From the NCBI GenBank assembly GCA_905182525.1, contig CAJJBV010000002.1, positions 434,001 to 498,000 on the forward strand: a stretch of DNA of 64,000 nt, read 5' to 3'. Made by a program: the position numbers and the translations under genes. The notes under the pieces were generated by a model. That model did no database searches and had not been told where the DNA came from. It saw nothing but the letters and a program-made list of their open reading frames with translations. The DNA comes from Cryomorphaceae bacterium (lineage in GTDB: Bacteria > Bacteroidota > Bacteroidia > Flavobacteriales_D > Parvicellaceae). The first letter of the stretch is position 1. Every line of letters starts with the position of its first letter. Shown piece after piece: positions 1-9,287 of this stretch.

Positions 1-828
1 ATTGGAATGTCAGGAGTTCAACTAGAAGCTAATTTTCATATCATCACTGGTCAAATGGCCGCAGCTAAAAATATATTTAAATGTGTTAATAAAGCTGGGT
101 TACAAGTTGCAGAATTAATTTTAGAACCCCTTGCTTCTTCATCCGCTGTTATTAGCAACGAAGAAAAGGAAGCTGGTATTGCTCTTGTAGATATAGGTGG
201 TGGAACAACTGATATTGCAATTTTTCACGATGGAATTATTAGACATACAGCCGTTATTCCATTTGGCGGAAATGTAATTACAGAAGATATTAAAGAAGGG
301 TGTACTATCATGCATCGACAAGCTGAACTTTTGAAAACAAAATTTGGAGCTGCTGTTACTCAGTCAAGTCAAGACAACGAAGTAGTATGTATTCCTGGGC
401 TAAGAGGTCGCGACCCAAAAGAAATATCAGTTATGAATTTAGCTAACATAATAAATGCTAGAATGTCTGAAATATTAGAACATATTTATTATGAAATTAA
501 AAACTCCGGATTTGAAAAAAAATTAATTGGTGGTATTGTAGTAACTGGTGGAGGTTCTCAACTTAAACATATGAACCAACTTATAGAGTTTACCACAGGG
601 ATGGACTCAAGAGTAGGTTATCCAAATGAACACCTAAGTTCAAATACTAATATTAATGTCACTTCACCTTTATTTGCAACTGGTGTTGGTCTGGTAGCTA
701 AAGGTTTTGAGCAATATGAGTTATTAAAATCAAGAAACGAAAAGATTAGTACAAGAATGCATTCTCAAAAAAATAAAGGAAGCTTTTTTGAAAAGATTAA
801 AACATTTTTTGACGAAAAAGTAGATTAA
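1..828 (+). CDS. ftsA: Cell division protein FtsA (5' end outside window)
   Basis: This is the C-terminal 275 residues of FtsA, the actin-like ATPase that anchors the FtsZ ring to the inner membrane. The frame is open from base 1, so the gene begins before the window. The second phosphate motif of the actin fold (DIGGGTTD, bases 190-213) and the adenosine motif (VVTGGGSQL, 538-564) are intact. The last residues (FFEKIKTFFDEK) form the amphipathic membrane-targeting helix typical of FtsA ends. ftsZ starts 17 bases downstream, the normal division-cluster order, so the two are probably co-transcribed. Nothing in the visible part looks defective. Confidence 0.96.
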   Translation: MGMSGVQLEANFHIITGQMAAAKNIFKCVNKAGLQVAELILEPLASSSAVISNEEKEAGIALVDIGGGTTDIAIFHDGIIRHTAVIPFGGNVITEDIKEGCTIMHRQAELLKTKFGAAVTQSSQDNEVVCIPGLRGRDPKEISVMNLANIINARMSEILEHIYYEIKNSGFEKKLIGGIVVTGGGSQLKHMNQLIEFTTGMDSRVGYPNEHLSSNTNINVTSPLFATGVGLVAKGFEQYELLKSRNEKISTRMHSQKNKGSFFEKIKTFFDEKVD

Positions 829-845
829 CAATTAAAAATAAAATC

Positions 846-2481
846 ATGATGAAATTTGATTTACCAAAAGAACAATCCTCTATTATTAAAGTAATAGGTG
901 TTGGAGGTGGTGGAAGTAATGCAGTAAACCACATGTATCGACTAGGAATAAAAGGGTGTGGATTTTGTAGTTTGTAATACAGATCACCAAGCATTAGACA
1001 CTAGTCCAGTACCAACAAAAATTCCTCTAGGTCAAAGTTTAACTGAAGGAAGAGGAGCTGGATCTATTCCAGATGTTGGCAAGAATGCAGCCATTGAAAA
1101 TTTAGATGACGTTATTGAAATACTAGCTAAGAACACAAAAATGATATTTGTTACCGCTGGAATGGGTGGAGGAACTGGAACCGGTGCTGCCCCAGTTATA
1201 GCACAAGCAGCTAGAGACATGGGTATTTTAACTGTAGGAATCATTACTGTTCCTTTTACTTTTGAGGGAAGAAAAAGAAGAACTCAGGCAGAAGAGGGTA
1301 TTGAGAAAATGAGAGAGGCCGTAGACACATTATTAGTGATTAATAATGATAAATTAAGAGAAATGTTTGGGAACCTTACTTTAGTTAATGCTTTTGAAAA
1401 TGCGGATGATGTTTTAGCTATAGCTGCAAAAGGTATTGCCGAAGTTATTTCAGTTACTGGACAAATCAACGTTGATTTTAATGATGTTAATACTGTAATG
1501 AAAGATAGTGGAGTAGCTATAATGGGCTCTGCTGAAGGTGAAGGTGAAAATAGAGCAGTAAATTGCGTAGAAAAAGCATTAAATTCTCCTTTATTAAATG
1601 ATAATAATATTGATGGTGCTAAATATGTTCTTCTAAATATAACATATGGAACACAAGCTGTTTTAATGGATGAGATTTCAGAAATTACAGATTACATTCA
1701 AGAAGAGGCTGGAAGTACAGCCGATGTTATTTGGGGTCATGGATATGACGAATCTTTAGGAGACAAGTTATGTGTAACTATTATTGCAACTGGCTTTAAC
1801 ACCACCCCTCATACTGGACTTTCTATGAAAGCTCCTAAGAAAAACATTATGAATTTAGAAGATGAATCTGTTGTTGAGGATTCCTCTATTTTAGAAAATG
1901 AGAATTCAACATTAATTGAAGAAACTAAAGAAGAGCAGATAGAGTATGATAATATTTCTGAAACTGCTACAAAAAGGTTTGTTCTTAATGAAGAAGACTC
2001 GGAACTAGAAAATGAAACTGAAAATAAGGATGAGCATTTAGTTTCTACAAATACTATTGTTGATCATGATGAAAGTTTGAATGATGATGGAAAAGTAAGA
2101 TTTTTATTAGAGGAAGATGAATCATCGAATACTGAATTAAAAAATCTAGAATCTCCACATATTGTTGAAGCTAATCCGTCTCAATTAAGCGAAGAACCAG
2201 TTAATGATAAAGAATTAAAAACTGTCGAGTCTAAAGCAATTTCTGATGAAAGATTAGAAAGAATTAGAAAAGCAACTGAAAAGTTAAGATCACCTTTAGG
2301 GCTTAATGAAATGGAAAGTGAGCCTGCTTATAAAAGAAGAAATGTTGATCTTAAAGATGTTCAATATTCTGATGAGCAATCTAGCTCTAGATATACTTTA
2401 TGGGAAAATATTAATGAGAATGGAGAAAAAGAAACTGGCTTAAGTGACAATAATAGTTTCCTGCACGATAATGTAGACTAA
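846..2481 (+). CDS. ftsZ: Cell division GTPase FtsZ, interrupted by a one-base frameshift
   Basis: FtsZ is the tubulin-like GTPase that polymerises into the division ring. Translation from the ATG at 846 gives the expected N terminus (KVIGVGGGGSNAVNHM) but reaches a stop after about 44 codons. Removing one G from the GGG run at 954-956 restores the frame into DFVVCNTD and a protein of about 544 residues. The tubulin signature GGGTGTG lies near 1165-1188 and the T7-loop motif NVDFNDV near 1470-1490. After the GTPase core comes a long acidic linker, then PAYKRR and the tail NNSFLHDNVD usual in flavobacterial FtsZ. Because the gene is essential, the break is most likely a sequencing error. From the sequence alone the intact stretch is 958-2481. 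Confidence 0.95.
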
Positions 2482-2482
2482 C

Positions 2483-2938
2483 ATGGATAATAGAATAGAA
2501 AATCAAATTCCTATTGATCTAAAAAATGCCATGCGGGCAAAAGATAAAGTAAAATTAGAGGCATTGAGAGCTGTGAAGTCTGTTTTTTTATTAGAAAAAA
2601 CTAAAGAAGGATCATCTGGAATTATTTCAAATGAGTTAGCGCAACAACTTATTTCTAAGTTGCACAAACAAAGAATGGATGCTTATAAAATCTATGTAGA
2701 ACAAAAAAGAGAAGACTTAGCTTCAGTAGAATTTTCTCAAGCAAAAGTTTTAGAAATCTATCTTCCTAAGCAACTAAATGTAGATGAGTTAACTAAAGAA
2801 TTACAAAAAATTATAGATTCTCTAGGTGCAACTTCAATGTCTGATATTGGCAAAGTAATGGGTAAAGCCATGGCCATGTTAAAAGGGAAAGCAGAAGGCA
2901 GTTTAATTTCCAAAATCATTAAAGATTTACTTAGATAA
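2483..2938 (+). CDS. GatB/YqeY domain protein
   Basis: A 151-residue protein of the YqeY family, a stand-alone version of the tRNA-binding tail of the GatB amidotransferase subunit. It is helical, with the family's N-terminal IPIDLKNAMRAKDKVKLEALR and the C-terminal half DIGKVMGKAMAMLKGKAEGS. The exact role of YqeY proteins is not settled. It starts one base after the ftsZ stop, so it is very probably the last gene of the ftsA-ftsZ operon, a common arrangement in Bacteroidota. Length is normal for the family. Confidence 0.9.
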   Translation: MDNRIENQIPIDLKNAMRAKDKVKLEALRAVKSVFLLEKTKEGSSGIISNELAQQLISKLHKQRMDAYKIYVEQKREDLASVEFSQAKVLEIYLPKQLNVDELTKELQKIIDSLGATSMSDIGKVMGKAMAMLKGKAEGSLISKIIKDLLR

Positions 2939-2940
2939 GT

Positions 2941-3582
2941 ATGGATTTCTTAGATCCTTTAATTAATCAGTATGCTCTAGACCATACTGAAAATGAATCT
3001 CCGCTATTAAATGAGCTTAATAGACAAACACATATAAATATACTTCAGCCAAGAATGCTTTCTGGTCATTTACAAGGTAGAATTCTTAGTGTTTTATCAA
3101 AATCTATTAGACCTAAAAATATTTTAGAGATAGGAACTTATACTGGTTACAGCGCTTTATGTATGGCTGAAGGATTAAGTAAAGACGGCAATTTATATAC
3201 TATTGATATAAATGAAGAAATAGCCCCATTTGCAGAAGAATTCTTTGATAAATCACAATATAAAAATCAAATTACAATGCTAATTGGAGATGCGTTAAAT
3301 ATTATACCAGAACTAAACGAAAATTGGGATCTAGTATTTATTGATGCAGATAAAGAAAACTATTCTAATTATTATGACGCTATTATTGAAAATGTAAACG
3401 TGGGAGGAATGATTATCGCAGATAATGTACTTTGGAGTGGTAAAGTAACTAATCCAACTTTAAAAAATGATTTCGAAACTGAAGCCTTAAAAAAATTCAA
3501 TACTAAAGTCCAAAATGATATTAGAGTTTCTAATACTCTAATGCCTGTTAGAGATGGCATGATGGTTATGATTAAGAACTAA
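2941..3582 (+). CDS. Class I SAM-dependent O-methyltransferase (CCoAOMT type)
   Basis: A 213-residue methyltransferase of the Methyltransf_3 family, whose members methylate catechol-like hydroxyl groups in a metal-dependent way. The SAM-binding motif I (ILEIGTYTGYSA, residues 61-72) is clear. The metal-binding acidic residues appear in DADKENY (135-141) and DN (161-162). The substrate cannot be inferred from sequence. It follows yqeY after two bases and probably belongs to the same transcript. Length is normal for bacterial members. Confidence 0.9.
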   Translation: MDFLDPLINQYALDHTENESPLLNELNRQTHINILQPRMLSGHLQGRILSVLSKSIRPKNILEIGTYTGYSALCMAEGLSKDGNLYTIDINEEIAPFAEEFFDKSQYKNQITMLIGDALNIIPELNENWDLVFIDADKENYSNYYDAIIENVNVGGMIIADNVLWSGKVTNPTLKNDFETEALKKFNTKVQNDIRVSNTLMPVRDGMMVMIKN

Positions 3583-3649
3583 TTATTTTGTAATAGATAA
3601 TTAATTTGTATTATTTTTAACTTTTATAATTCAAAACTAAACTCTAAAC

Positions 3650-5899
3650 ATGAAATATATTTTAAAATTCACTTTCACACTATTTATTTTAGTTAACTCT
3701 TTATTTGTAAAGGCAGATGAAGGAATGTGGCTCCCAATGCTTCTTGGTGAGGCTACTTATAAAAACATGGTTGAGTGTGGTATTAGATTAACTCCAGAAC
3801 AAATTTATAATGCCAACAGTTCTAGTTTAAAAGATGCTATAGTCGCACTAGGCGGTGGTTTTTGTACTGGTGAAATCATTTCTAAACAAGGTTTAATGAT
3901 GACTAATCACCACTGTGGTTTTGAAACTATCCAAGCAAATAGTAGTACAGAAAATGATTATTTAACTAATGGCTTTTGGGCAATGACAAAAGAACAAGAA
4001 ATTCCAGCTGATTTTGGAGTTTGGTTTTTAAATGAAATTACTGATGTGACTGATCAAGTTTTAGAGGGTGTTGAAGATGGAATGACTGAAGAAGAAAGAA
4101 TGTCAGTTATCAGAAAAAATAGAAATGCTTTGAAAAAGGCAGTTAATGAAGGAAAAAATTCAGAAGATTTTGCAGTACAAGTGAAGTCTTTTTATTATGG
4201 TAATTTTTACTACATGTTATCTTATAATATTTTCAATGATGTAAGGTTAGTCGGTGCTCCACCAAGTTCTATTGGCAAGTTTGGAGGAGATACAGACAAT
4301 TGGATGTGGCCTAGACATACTGGTGATTTTTCTATGTTTAGAGTTTATGCAGATCTAGAAAATAATCCGGCCTCTTATAACGAGAAAAACATTCCTTTAA
4401 AACCGAAACATTCGCTACCAGTTTCTATTGCAGGTGTTCAAGATGGAGACTATGCTATGATAATGGGTTATCCTGGAAGTACTGATAGATTTTTAACCTC
4501 TTGGGGTGTTAAAGAAGCTGCAGAAGTAGAGCAACCTGCAAGAGTTAAAATAAGAAGAATTAAGTTAGATATAATGGATGAACAAATGTCAAAAAGTCAA
4601 AAAGTCAGAATTCAATATGCCTCTAAATATGCTAGAGTTAGTAACTACTGGAAATATTTTATTGGCCAAAGTGAGCAATTGGTTAAAAATAAAGTATTCA
4701 ATAAAAAACAAAAAATTGAGGATTCATTTACTAAGTGGTACTTAAATAATAAACTTGAAGATCAATATTCCCAAGCACTACCATTAATTGAAAAATCTAT
4801 CGTTGGAAAATCAAATTTTAAAATTCCATCCGTTTACTTTCAAGAAGCAATTTATGGTTCTGAAATAATAAGATTCCTAGCTCGTAATGTAGGGGCAAGA
4901 TCATCATTATATACTTCTTTAGTAAGTGGGGAAGGAGTAAAAGAGGCAAAAGATGATTTAACAGAAAATGCAAAGGATTACTACAAGGATTATAACTCTA
5001 CAATAGATCAAAATACCTTAGCTGCTGTTTTAAATTTGTTTTACAATGATGTTCCGAAAGAATTTCATCCTGAATTATTTGCTCAAATGGGCAGTAAAAA
5101 TGGTGGAGATTTTACAAATTTTGCTTCAAAGTATTTTAGTAAGTCACCATTTACTTCATTTGAGAAATTTAATAATTGGTTAAATAATGATAAGCTATCT
5201 ACTAAACATATTGATAAAGACCCAGTCTTTCAATTAACAAAAGAATTTTTTGCAATGTATAGACAACAAATTATGATGCCTCAATCAAGTTTTTCTAGCG
5301 ATTATAATAAAGGAATGAGATTATTTGTTGATGGATTACAAAAAATGGGAATGAATAAAGCCTCGGATGCAAATTCAACAATGCGTTTTACTTACGGAAA
5401 TGTTCTTCCATATGATCCGGCTGATGCCATTCATTACGATTTTTATACCACTTTAGAGGGAGTAATGCAAAAAGAAGTAATTACTGATGATAAAAATCAC
5501 GAGTTTTATGTTCCTCAAAAATTGAAGGACTTATTCAATTCAAAAGATTTTGGTCCATATGCTAGAAAAGAAGATGGTAAATTACCTGTAGGTTTCTTAT
5601 CTAATAATGATATAACTGGTGGTAATTCTGGAAGTCCAGTTATTAATGCTCATGGCGAACTTATTGGAACTGCTTTTGATGGAAACTGGGAGGCAATGAG
5701 TGGTGATATTTATTTTGAACCTAATATCCAAAGAACAATTTCAGTTGATATTAGATATTCATTATTTATAATTGATAAATATGCTGGAGCAACACATTTA
5801 ATAAAGGAAATGAATATTGTTACAGAAAGGCATAACGAAGAAAGTTCAGAAATAAAGCAAGATGAAAATATCCCTGAGCCTGTTCCATCAATAAAATAG
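3650..5899 (+). CDS. S46 family dipeptidyl peptidase, DPP7-like
   Basis: A 749-residue secreted serine peptidase of family S46, periplasmic enzymes that release dipeptides from peptide N termini and feed peptide-using Bacteroidota. A signal peptide (about residues 1-22) precedes GMWLPMLL. The catalytic histidine lies in TNHHCG (about 85-90), the aspartate region in DTDNWMWPRHTGD, and the nucleophile is Ser660 in GGNSGSP. Eighteen residues after the serine, in AFDGN, stands Gly678, the position that is Arg673 in Porphyromonas DPP11 and Gly in DPP7. This suggests preference for hydrophobic rather than acidic P1 residues, an inference from one site. The stop abuts that of the convergent downstream gene. 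Confidence 0.93.
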   Translation: MKYILKFTFTLFILVNSLFVKADEGMWLPMLLGEATYKNMVECGIRLTPEQIYNANSSSLKDAIVALGGGFCTGEIISKQGLMMTNHHCGFETIQANSSTENDYLTNGFWAMTKEQEIPADFGVWFLNEITDVTDQVLEGVEDGMTEEERMSVIRKNRNALKKAVNEGKNSEDFAVQVKSFYYGNFYYMLSYNIFNDVRLVGAPPSSIGKFGGDTDNWMWPRHTGDFSMFRVYADLENNPASYNEKNIPLKPKHSLPVSIAGVQDGDYAMIMGYPGSTDRFLTSWGVKEAAEVEQPARVKIRRIKLDIMDEQMSKSQKVRIQYASKYARVSNYWKYFIGQSEQLVKNKVFNKKQKIEDSFTKWYLNNKLEDQYSQALPLIEKSIVGKSNFKIPSVYFQEAIYGSEIIRFLARNVGARSSLYTSLVSGEGVKEAKDDLTENAKDYYKDYNSTIDQNTLAAVLNLFYNDVPKEFHPELFAQMGSKNGGDFTNFASKYFSKSPFTSFEKFNNWLNNDKLSTKHIDKDPVFQLTKEFFAMYRQQIMMPQSSFSSDYNKGMRLFVDGLQKMGMNKASDANSTMRFTYGNVLPYDPADAIHYDFYTTLEGVMQKEVITDDKNHEFYVPQKLKDLFNSKDFGPYARKEDGKLPVGFLSNNDITGGNSGSPVINAHGELIGTAFDGNWEAMSGDIYFEPNIQRTISVDIRYSLFIIDKYAGATHLIKEMNIVTERHNEESSEIKQDENIPEPVPSIK

Positions 5900-6418
5900 C
5901 TATTTACTTACAGACCTTTGAAATTCTTTTACTATAGAATTCCTAGCACTTTCTGTTGGACTTATTTTATTTTTTCCTATATGTTCAAATATCTTTGCAC
6001 TAAGATCTATTCCTGATGATTCTTGCTTAAGATGATTAACTGACATATTTATTATTTGAATAGTTTCGTCTTTGGCGTTTAATAATGTTTTCCAAGATTC
6101 TTGATTGATATAAATCTGTTGTGACATGTTATGGGTATATTCTTCTCTGATTATTTTTAATAATTCTCTATGTAAATCACTTGCTTTCATTCCACTTTTA
6201 TGAGTTCTTATTATCATATTATTTGGGTCAATTCTTTCAAGAAATAAAATAGCCCTTTCATAGGCTTGTATCTTTAAAGGGAAAAATGTTTTAATTTTTT
6301 GAATGTTATTTTCTTTATCCTTTTCATTTACACTTTTATTATAAAAATGTTGAAGCATTAAATAAGTTATTAAAAGCATTCCTGCTAATGGTATTGATAA
6401 TATTAATACATCTTTCAT
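5900..6418 (-). CDS. Membrane-anchored protein of unknown function (possibly DUF7935)
   Basis: A 172-residue protein with one N-terminal transmembrane helix (about residues 4-24) followed by a helical, charged cytoplasmic part. I recognise it only as a type conserved in Flavobacteriia, perhaps DUF7935; that assignment is tentative. The soluble part has an FFPLKIQAYERAILFLERI segment and a conserved-looking TRNS/SARNSIVKEFQ ending. It is convergent with the S46 peptidase with no bases between the two stops. No function is proposed. Confidence 0.7.
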   Translation of the reverse strand: MKDVLILSIPLAGMLLITYLMLQHFYNKSVNEKDKENNIQKIKTFFPLKIQAYERAILFLERIDPNNMIIRTHKSGMKASDLHRELLKIIREEYTHNMSQQIYINQESWKTLLNAKDETIQIINMSVNHLKQESSGIDLSAKIFEHIGKNKISPTESARNSIVKEFQRSVSK

Positions 6419-6512
6419 ATATTTCTTTACGAATAAGTCTTCTAATTGTTACAAAAGTGAATAACGTGTTTATTTCTTTTTTAAAAATTAATTTATGAAT
6501 TCTACAAATCTT

Positions 6513-6520
6513 TAATTTTG
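6513..6520 (+). promoter_or_regulatory. Possible -7 element of the aminotransferase gene
   Basis: TAATTTTG matches the Bacteroidota -7 consensus TAnnTTTG and would place the start of transcription about 14 bases before the ATG at 6540. No clear TTTG -33 box is seen. A match this short is common by chance in AT-rich DNA. Confidence 0.35.
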
Positions 6521-6539
6521 AAGCATAAATATATAAATT

Positions 6540-7733
6540 ATGGAAAACATATCTGACAGAGTAAATAGACTTTCAGAATCTGCTACAATAGCAATGGCTC
6601 GAAAGGCAAGAGAGCTTAAATCTCAAGGTATAGACATTATTAGTTTAAGTTTGGGTGAGCCAGATTTTAATACTCCAGATTTTATAAAAGAAGCTGCTAA
6701 AGAAGGAATTGATCAAAATTATTCTAAATACATGCCCGTTAATGGCTATCAGGACCTAAGAGAAGCTATTTCTAATAAATTTAAAAGAGATAATAATATT
6801 GATTATACTACAGATCAAATTGTTGTTTCTACTGGTGCAAAACAATCTATTGCTAATGTGGTTCTTAGTTTAATTAATCCAGGAGATGAGGTTATTGTTC
6901 CAGCCCCGTTTTGGGTCAGTTATGAAGAAATCATTAAGATGGCAGAAGGTATTCCTGTATTTATTGAAACTTCAATAGAGAATGATTTTAAAATATCACC
7001 TCAACAATTAAGAAATGCTATCAGTTCTAAAACAAAAATGATGATTTACAGTTCCCCATGTAATCCATCTGGTAGTGTTTATTCTAAAGAAGAGCTCCGA
7101 TCCTTAGCAGATGTTTTAGTAAATCACTCCGAAATTACAGTTTTAAGTGACGAAATATATGAGCATATAAACTTCACGGGAAGCTATTTTTCTATGGCTG
7201 CATTTCCAGATATGTATAATCAGGTTGTTACTATTAATGGTGTATCAAAATCTTTTGCAATGACAGGCTGGAGACTAGGCTATATTGGCGCTCCACTTTG
7301 GATAGCTAAAGCTTGCACTAAAATCCAAGGCCAATTTACATCTGGAACCTCCGGAATTTCTCAAAGAGCATCACTAGCTGCAATTGCAGCTGATCCTGTT
7401 GTAGTTCATACCATGAGAGATGCTTTTTTAAAAAGAAGAGATTTTGTAATAGGGGAGTTAAAAAAAATAAATGGGATAAAAATTAATCAACCTCAGGGTG
7501 CTTTTTATGTTTTTCCAGATGTGAGTTTCTTTTTTAATAAATCTTACAATAACTATTCTATTAATAATGCAAATGATCTATCTCTTTATTTACTAGAAAC
7601 TGCCAAAGTAGCGTTGGTTACAGGCAATGCATTTGGATCTCCTAATTGTATAAGAATTTCCTACGCAGCTTCAATTGAAAATTTAAAAGAAGCAATGAGT
7701 AGAATAACAACATCTTTAAATAAACTTAATTAG
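6540..7733 (+). CDS. Pyridoxal-phosphate aminotransferase, class I (AspC-like)
   Basis: A 397-residue fold-type I aminotransferase, most like the aspartate/aromatic aminotransferases of the AAT I-beta/gamma group. The PLP-binding lysine is Lys237 in SKSFAMTGWRLGY. Other family landmarks are SLGEPDFNTP near the N terminus, STGAKQSI, YSSPCNPSG, LSDEIYEHI and the C-terminal arginine in NCIRISYAAS that binds the substrate carboxylate. It acts in the cytoplasm on amino-acid/2-oxo-acid pairs; the exact pair is not determinable. It stands alone on the plus strand, and its stop directly abuts the stop of the convergent permease gene. Confidence 0.92.
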   Translation: MENISDRVNRLSESATIAMARKARELKSQGIDIISLSLGEPDFNTPDFIKEAAKEGIDQNYSKYMPVNGYQDLREAISNKFKRDNNIDYTTDQIVVSTGAKQSIANVVLSLINPGDEVIVPAPFWVSYEEIIKMAEGIPVFIETSIENDFKISPQQLRNAISSKTKMMIYSSPCNPSGSVYSKEELRSLADVLVNHSEITVLSDEIYEHINFTGSYFSMAAFPDMYNQVVTINGVSKSFAMTGWRLGYIGAPLWIAKACTKIQGQFTSGTSGISQRASLAAIAADPVVVHTMRDAFLKRRDFVIGELKKINGIKINQPQGAFYVFPDVSFFFNKSYNNYSINNANDLSLYLLETAKVALVTGNAFGSPNCIRISYAASIENLKEAMSRITTSLNKLN

Positions 7734-9263
7734 CTATATATCTGAATTTATAGCTTTTACTGGACTTATTCTAGAGCTTATTAATGAAGGTAACATCATC
7801 GCTAAAAAACAAAATAAAAAAGTAAAGATATTTAATACAAGAATTGATAAAATTGGATATTCCATAGGAACTGTATCTAAATAATAATTTTCCTGAGATA
7901 ATTTTAAAAATTCAAATTGGTTTTGGAGTTTTATAATTATAATTGCTAAGATATTTCCTCCAATAAATCCAAACGATAGTAATAGTCCTCCATGGGTTGC
8001 AAATATTTTTATGAGTGAACTATTTTTTATACCTAGAGCTTTAAGAATTCCTATCATTTTAGTTTTTTCAACTATTAATACAAGTAAAGCACAGGACATA
8101 TTAATTATGGCAACTGCTATCATTAGTCCAAGTATTATATAAACATTTTTATAAATTAAATTTAGCCATGAAAATATCTCTTCATGTTGCTCATCAATTG
8201 TAGTGATTTTATATTCAGGACCAAATTTTAATTTTAGATCATCTTTTATTAAATGTCTTTCATCTATATTTTTTAAAAAAATTTCAATACCGCCTGAGTA
8301 ATATTGACCACTACCTGCAATATTTTCATATGTAATTGTTCTTTTATTTTTTGTAAATGAGATTAGTAGAGTATCAGGAATGGCAATTAATTTTTTTTCT
8401 AAAGCATTATTTAGCTCATATCCAATTAACGTTATTTGTGTATCTATTTCTGTACTTATTTTTATAGAATTTTCATCTGTTATTTCATTATTGCCCCAGT
8501 CGTAATAAATATTATTATTTTTTTTATTGACTGAAAAATTAATTATTGAAGAATCTTTATTGAAAAAATAGCTTGGATTAAGCTTTGTTCCCCAGTTATT
8601 TATTTTTTGTAAATATTTAAGATCAATAAAAGCAAATCTGGAATCAATTTTAGAAAGCCCAGTTTCATATATTCCACCAACAACTAAGTTTCTTTGTTTT
8701 GGTTTTCCGTTAGAAATAAAAAAAGCTGCTATTTTATTATTGAGTTGTAAATTTAATTTTTGACATTTTTCAAGTGAAAGAATTATGGTATCGTTAACTT
8801 CTGATGAAATTTCAGGAGCTTTACCCTTTATAATATACTTTTTTAAAAAAGAATTTTTTTGAAGACTTTCTAAACCTTTAAAAATAACTCCCTCAACTTC
8901 GTTGTTTTCTAGATTAAATTTATTTTTAGATTGAATTATTGCTGATTTATAAGCATATTTTTGAGCTTTATCTATGTATTTAGCATAATTAAGTTCGTCA
9001 AAAGAATTATTTAATGTGTTAATTGGACTTGTTTCATTATTATTACTTTGAAACATAGATTCTATTTGAATATGATTTCCAAAACTTAATAATTTACCCT
9101 TAATCTTATTTTGAAAACCTACTGCTACGCTTAAAGTAACTACCATAACAGAGACACCTAAAATCACTCCTAAAATTGAAATAATGACAATTGGCCTGGA
9201 AAATTTTTTAGAATGCTTTTTATTTTTCAGCATTCTTTTAGCTACATATAATTCAAAGTTCAA
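7734..9263 (-). CDS. ABC transporter permease, LolC/LolE or FtsX type
   Basis: A 509-residue inner-membrane permease of the MacB/LolE fold. One transmembrane helix near the N terminus (about 24-48, with ISILGVILGVSVMVVTLSVA) is followed by a large periplasmic domain of some 300 residues. Three C-terminal helices follow (about 374-396, 415-437 and 475-497). This is the layout of LolC/LolE, which extract lipoproteins from the inner membrane with LolD. No ATPase gene is adjacent, as is usual in Bacteroidota. The start lies only 24 bases from the divergent NamZ-like gene. Confidence 0.88.
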   Translation of the reverse strand: MNFELYVAKRMLKNKKHSKKFSRPIVIISILGVILGVSVMVVTLSVAVGFQNKIKGKLLSFGNHIQIESMFQSNNNETSPINTLNNSFDELNYAKYIDKAQKYAYKSAIIQSKNKFNLENNEVEGVIFKGLESLQKNSFLKKYIIKGKAPEISSEVNDTIILSLEKCQKLNLQLNNKIAAFFISNGKPKQRNLVVGGIYETGLSKIDSRFAFIDLKYLQKINNWGTKLNPSYFFNKDSSIINFSVNKKNNNIYYDWGNNEITDENSIKISTEIDTQITLIGYELNNALEKKLIAIPDTLLISFTKNKRTITYENIAGSGQYYSGGIEIFLKNIDERHLIKDDLKLKFGPEYKITTIDEQHEEIFSWLNLIYKNVYIILGLMIAVAIINMSCALLVLIVEKTKMIGILKALGIKNSSLIKIFATHGGLLLSFGFIGGNILAIIIIKLQNQFEFLKLSQENYYLDTVPMEYPILSILVLNIFTFLFCFLAMMLPSLISSRISPVKAINSDI

Positions 9264-9287
9264 TTTTTCGTTAATTTGTATAGATTA

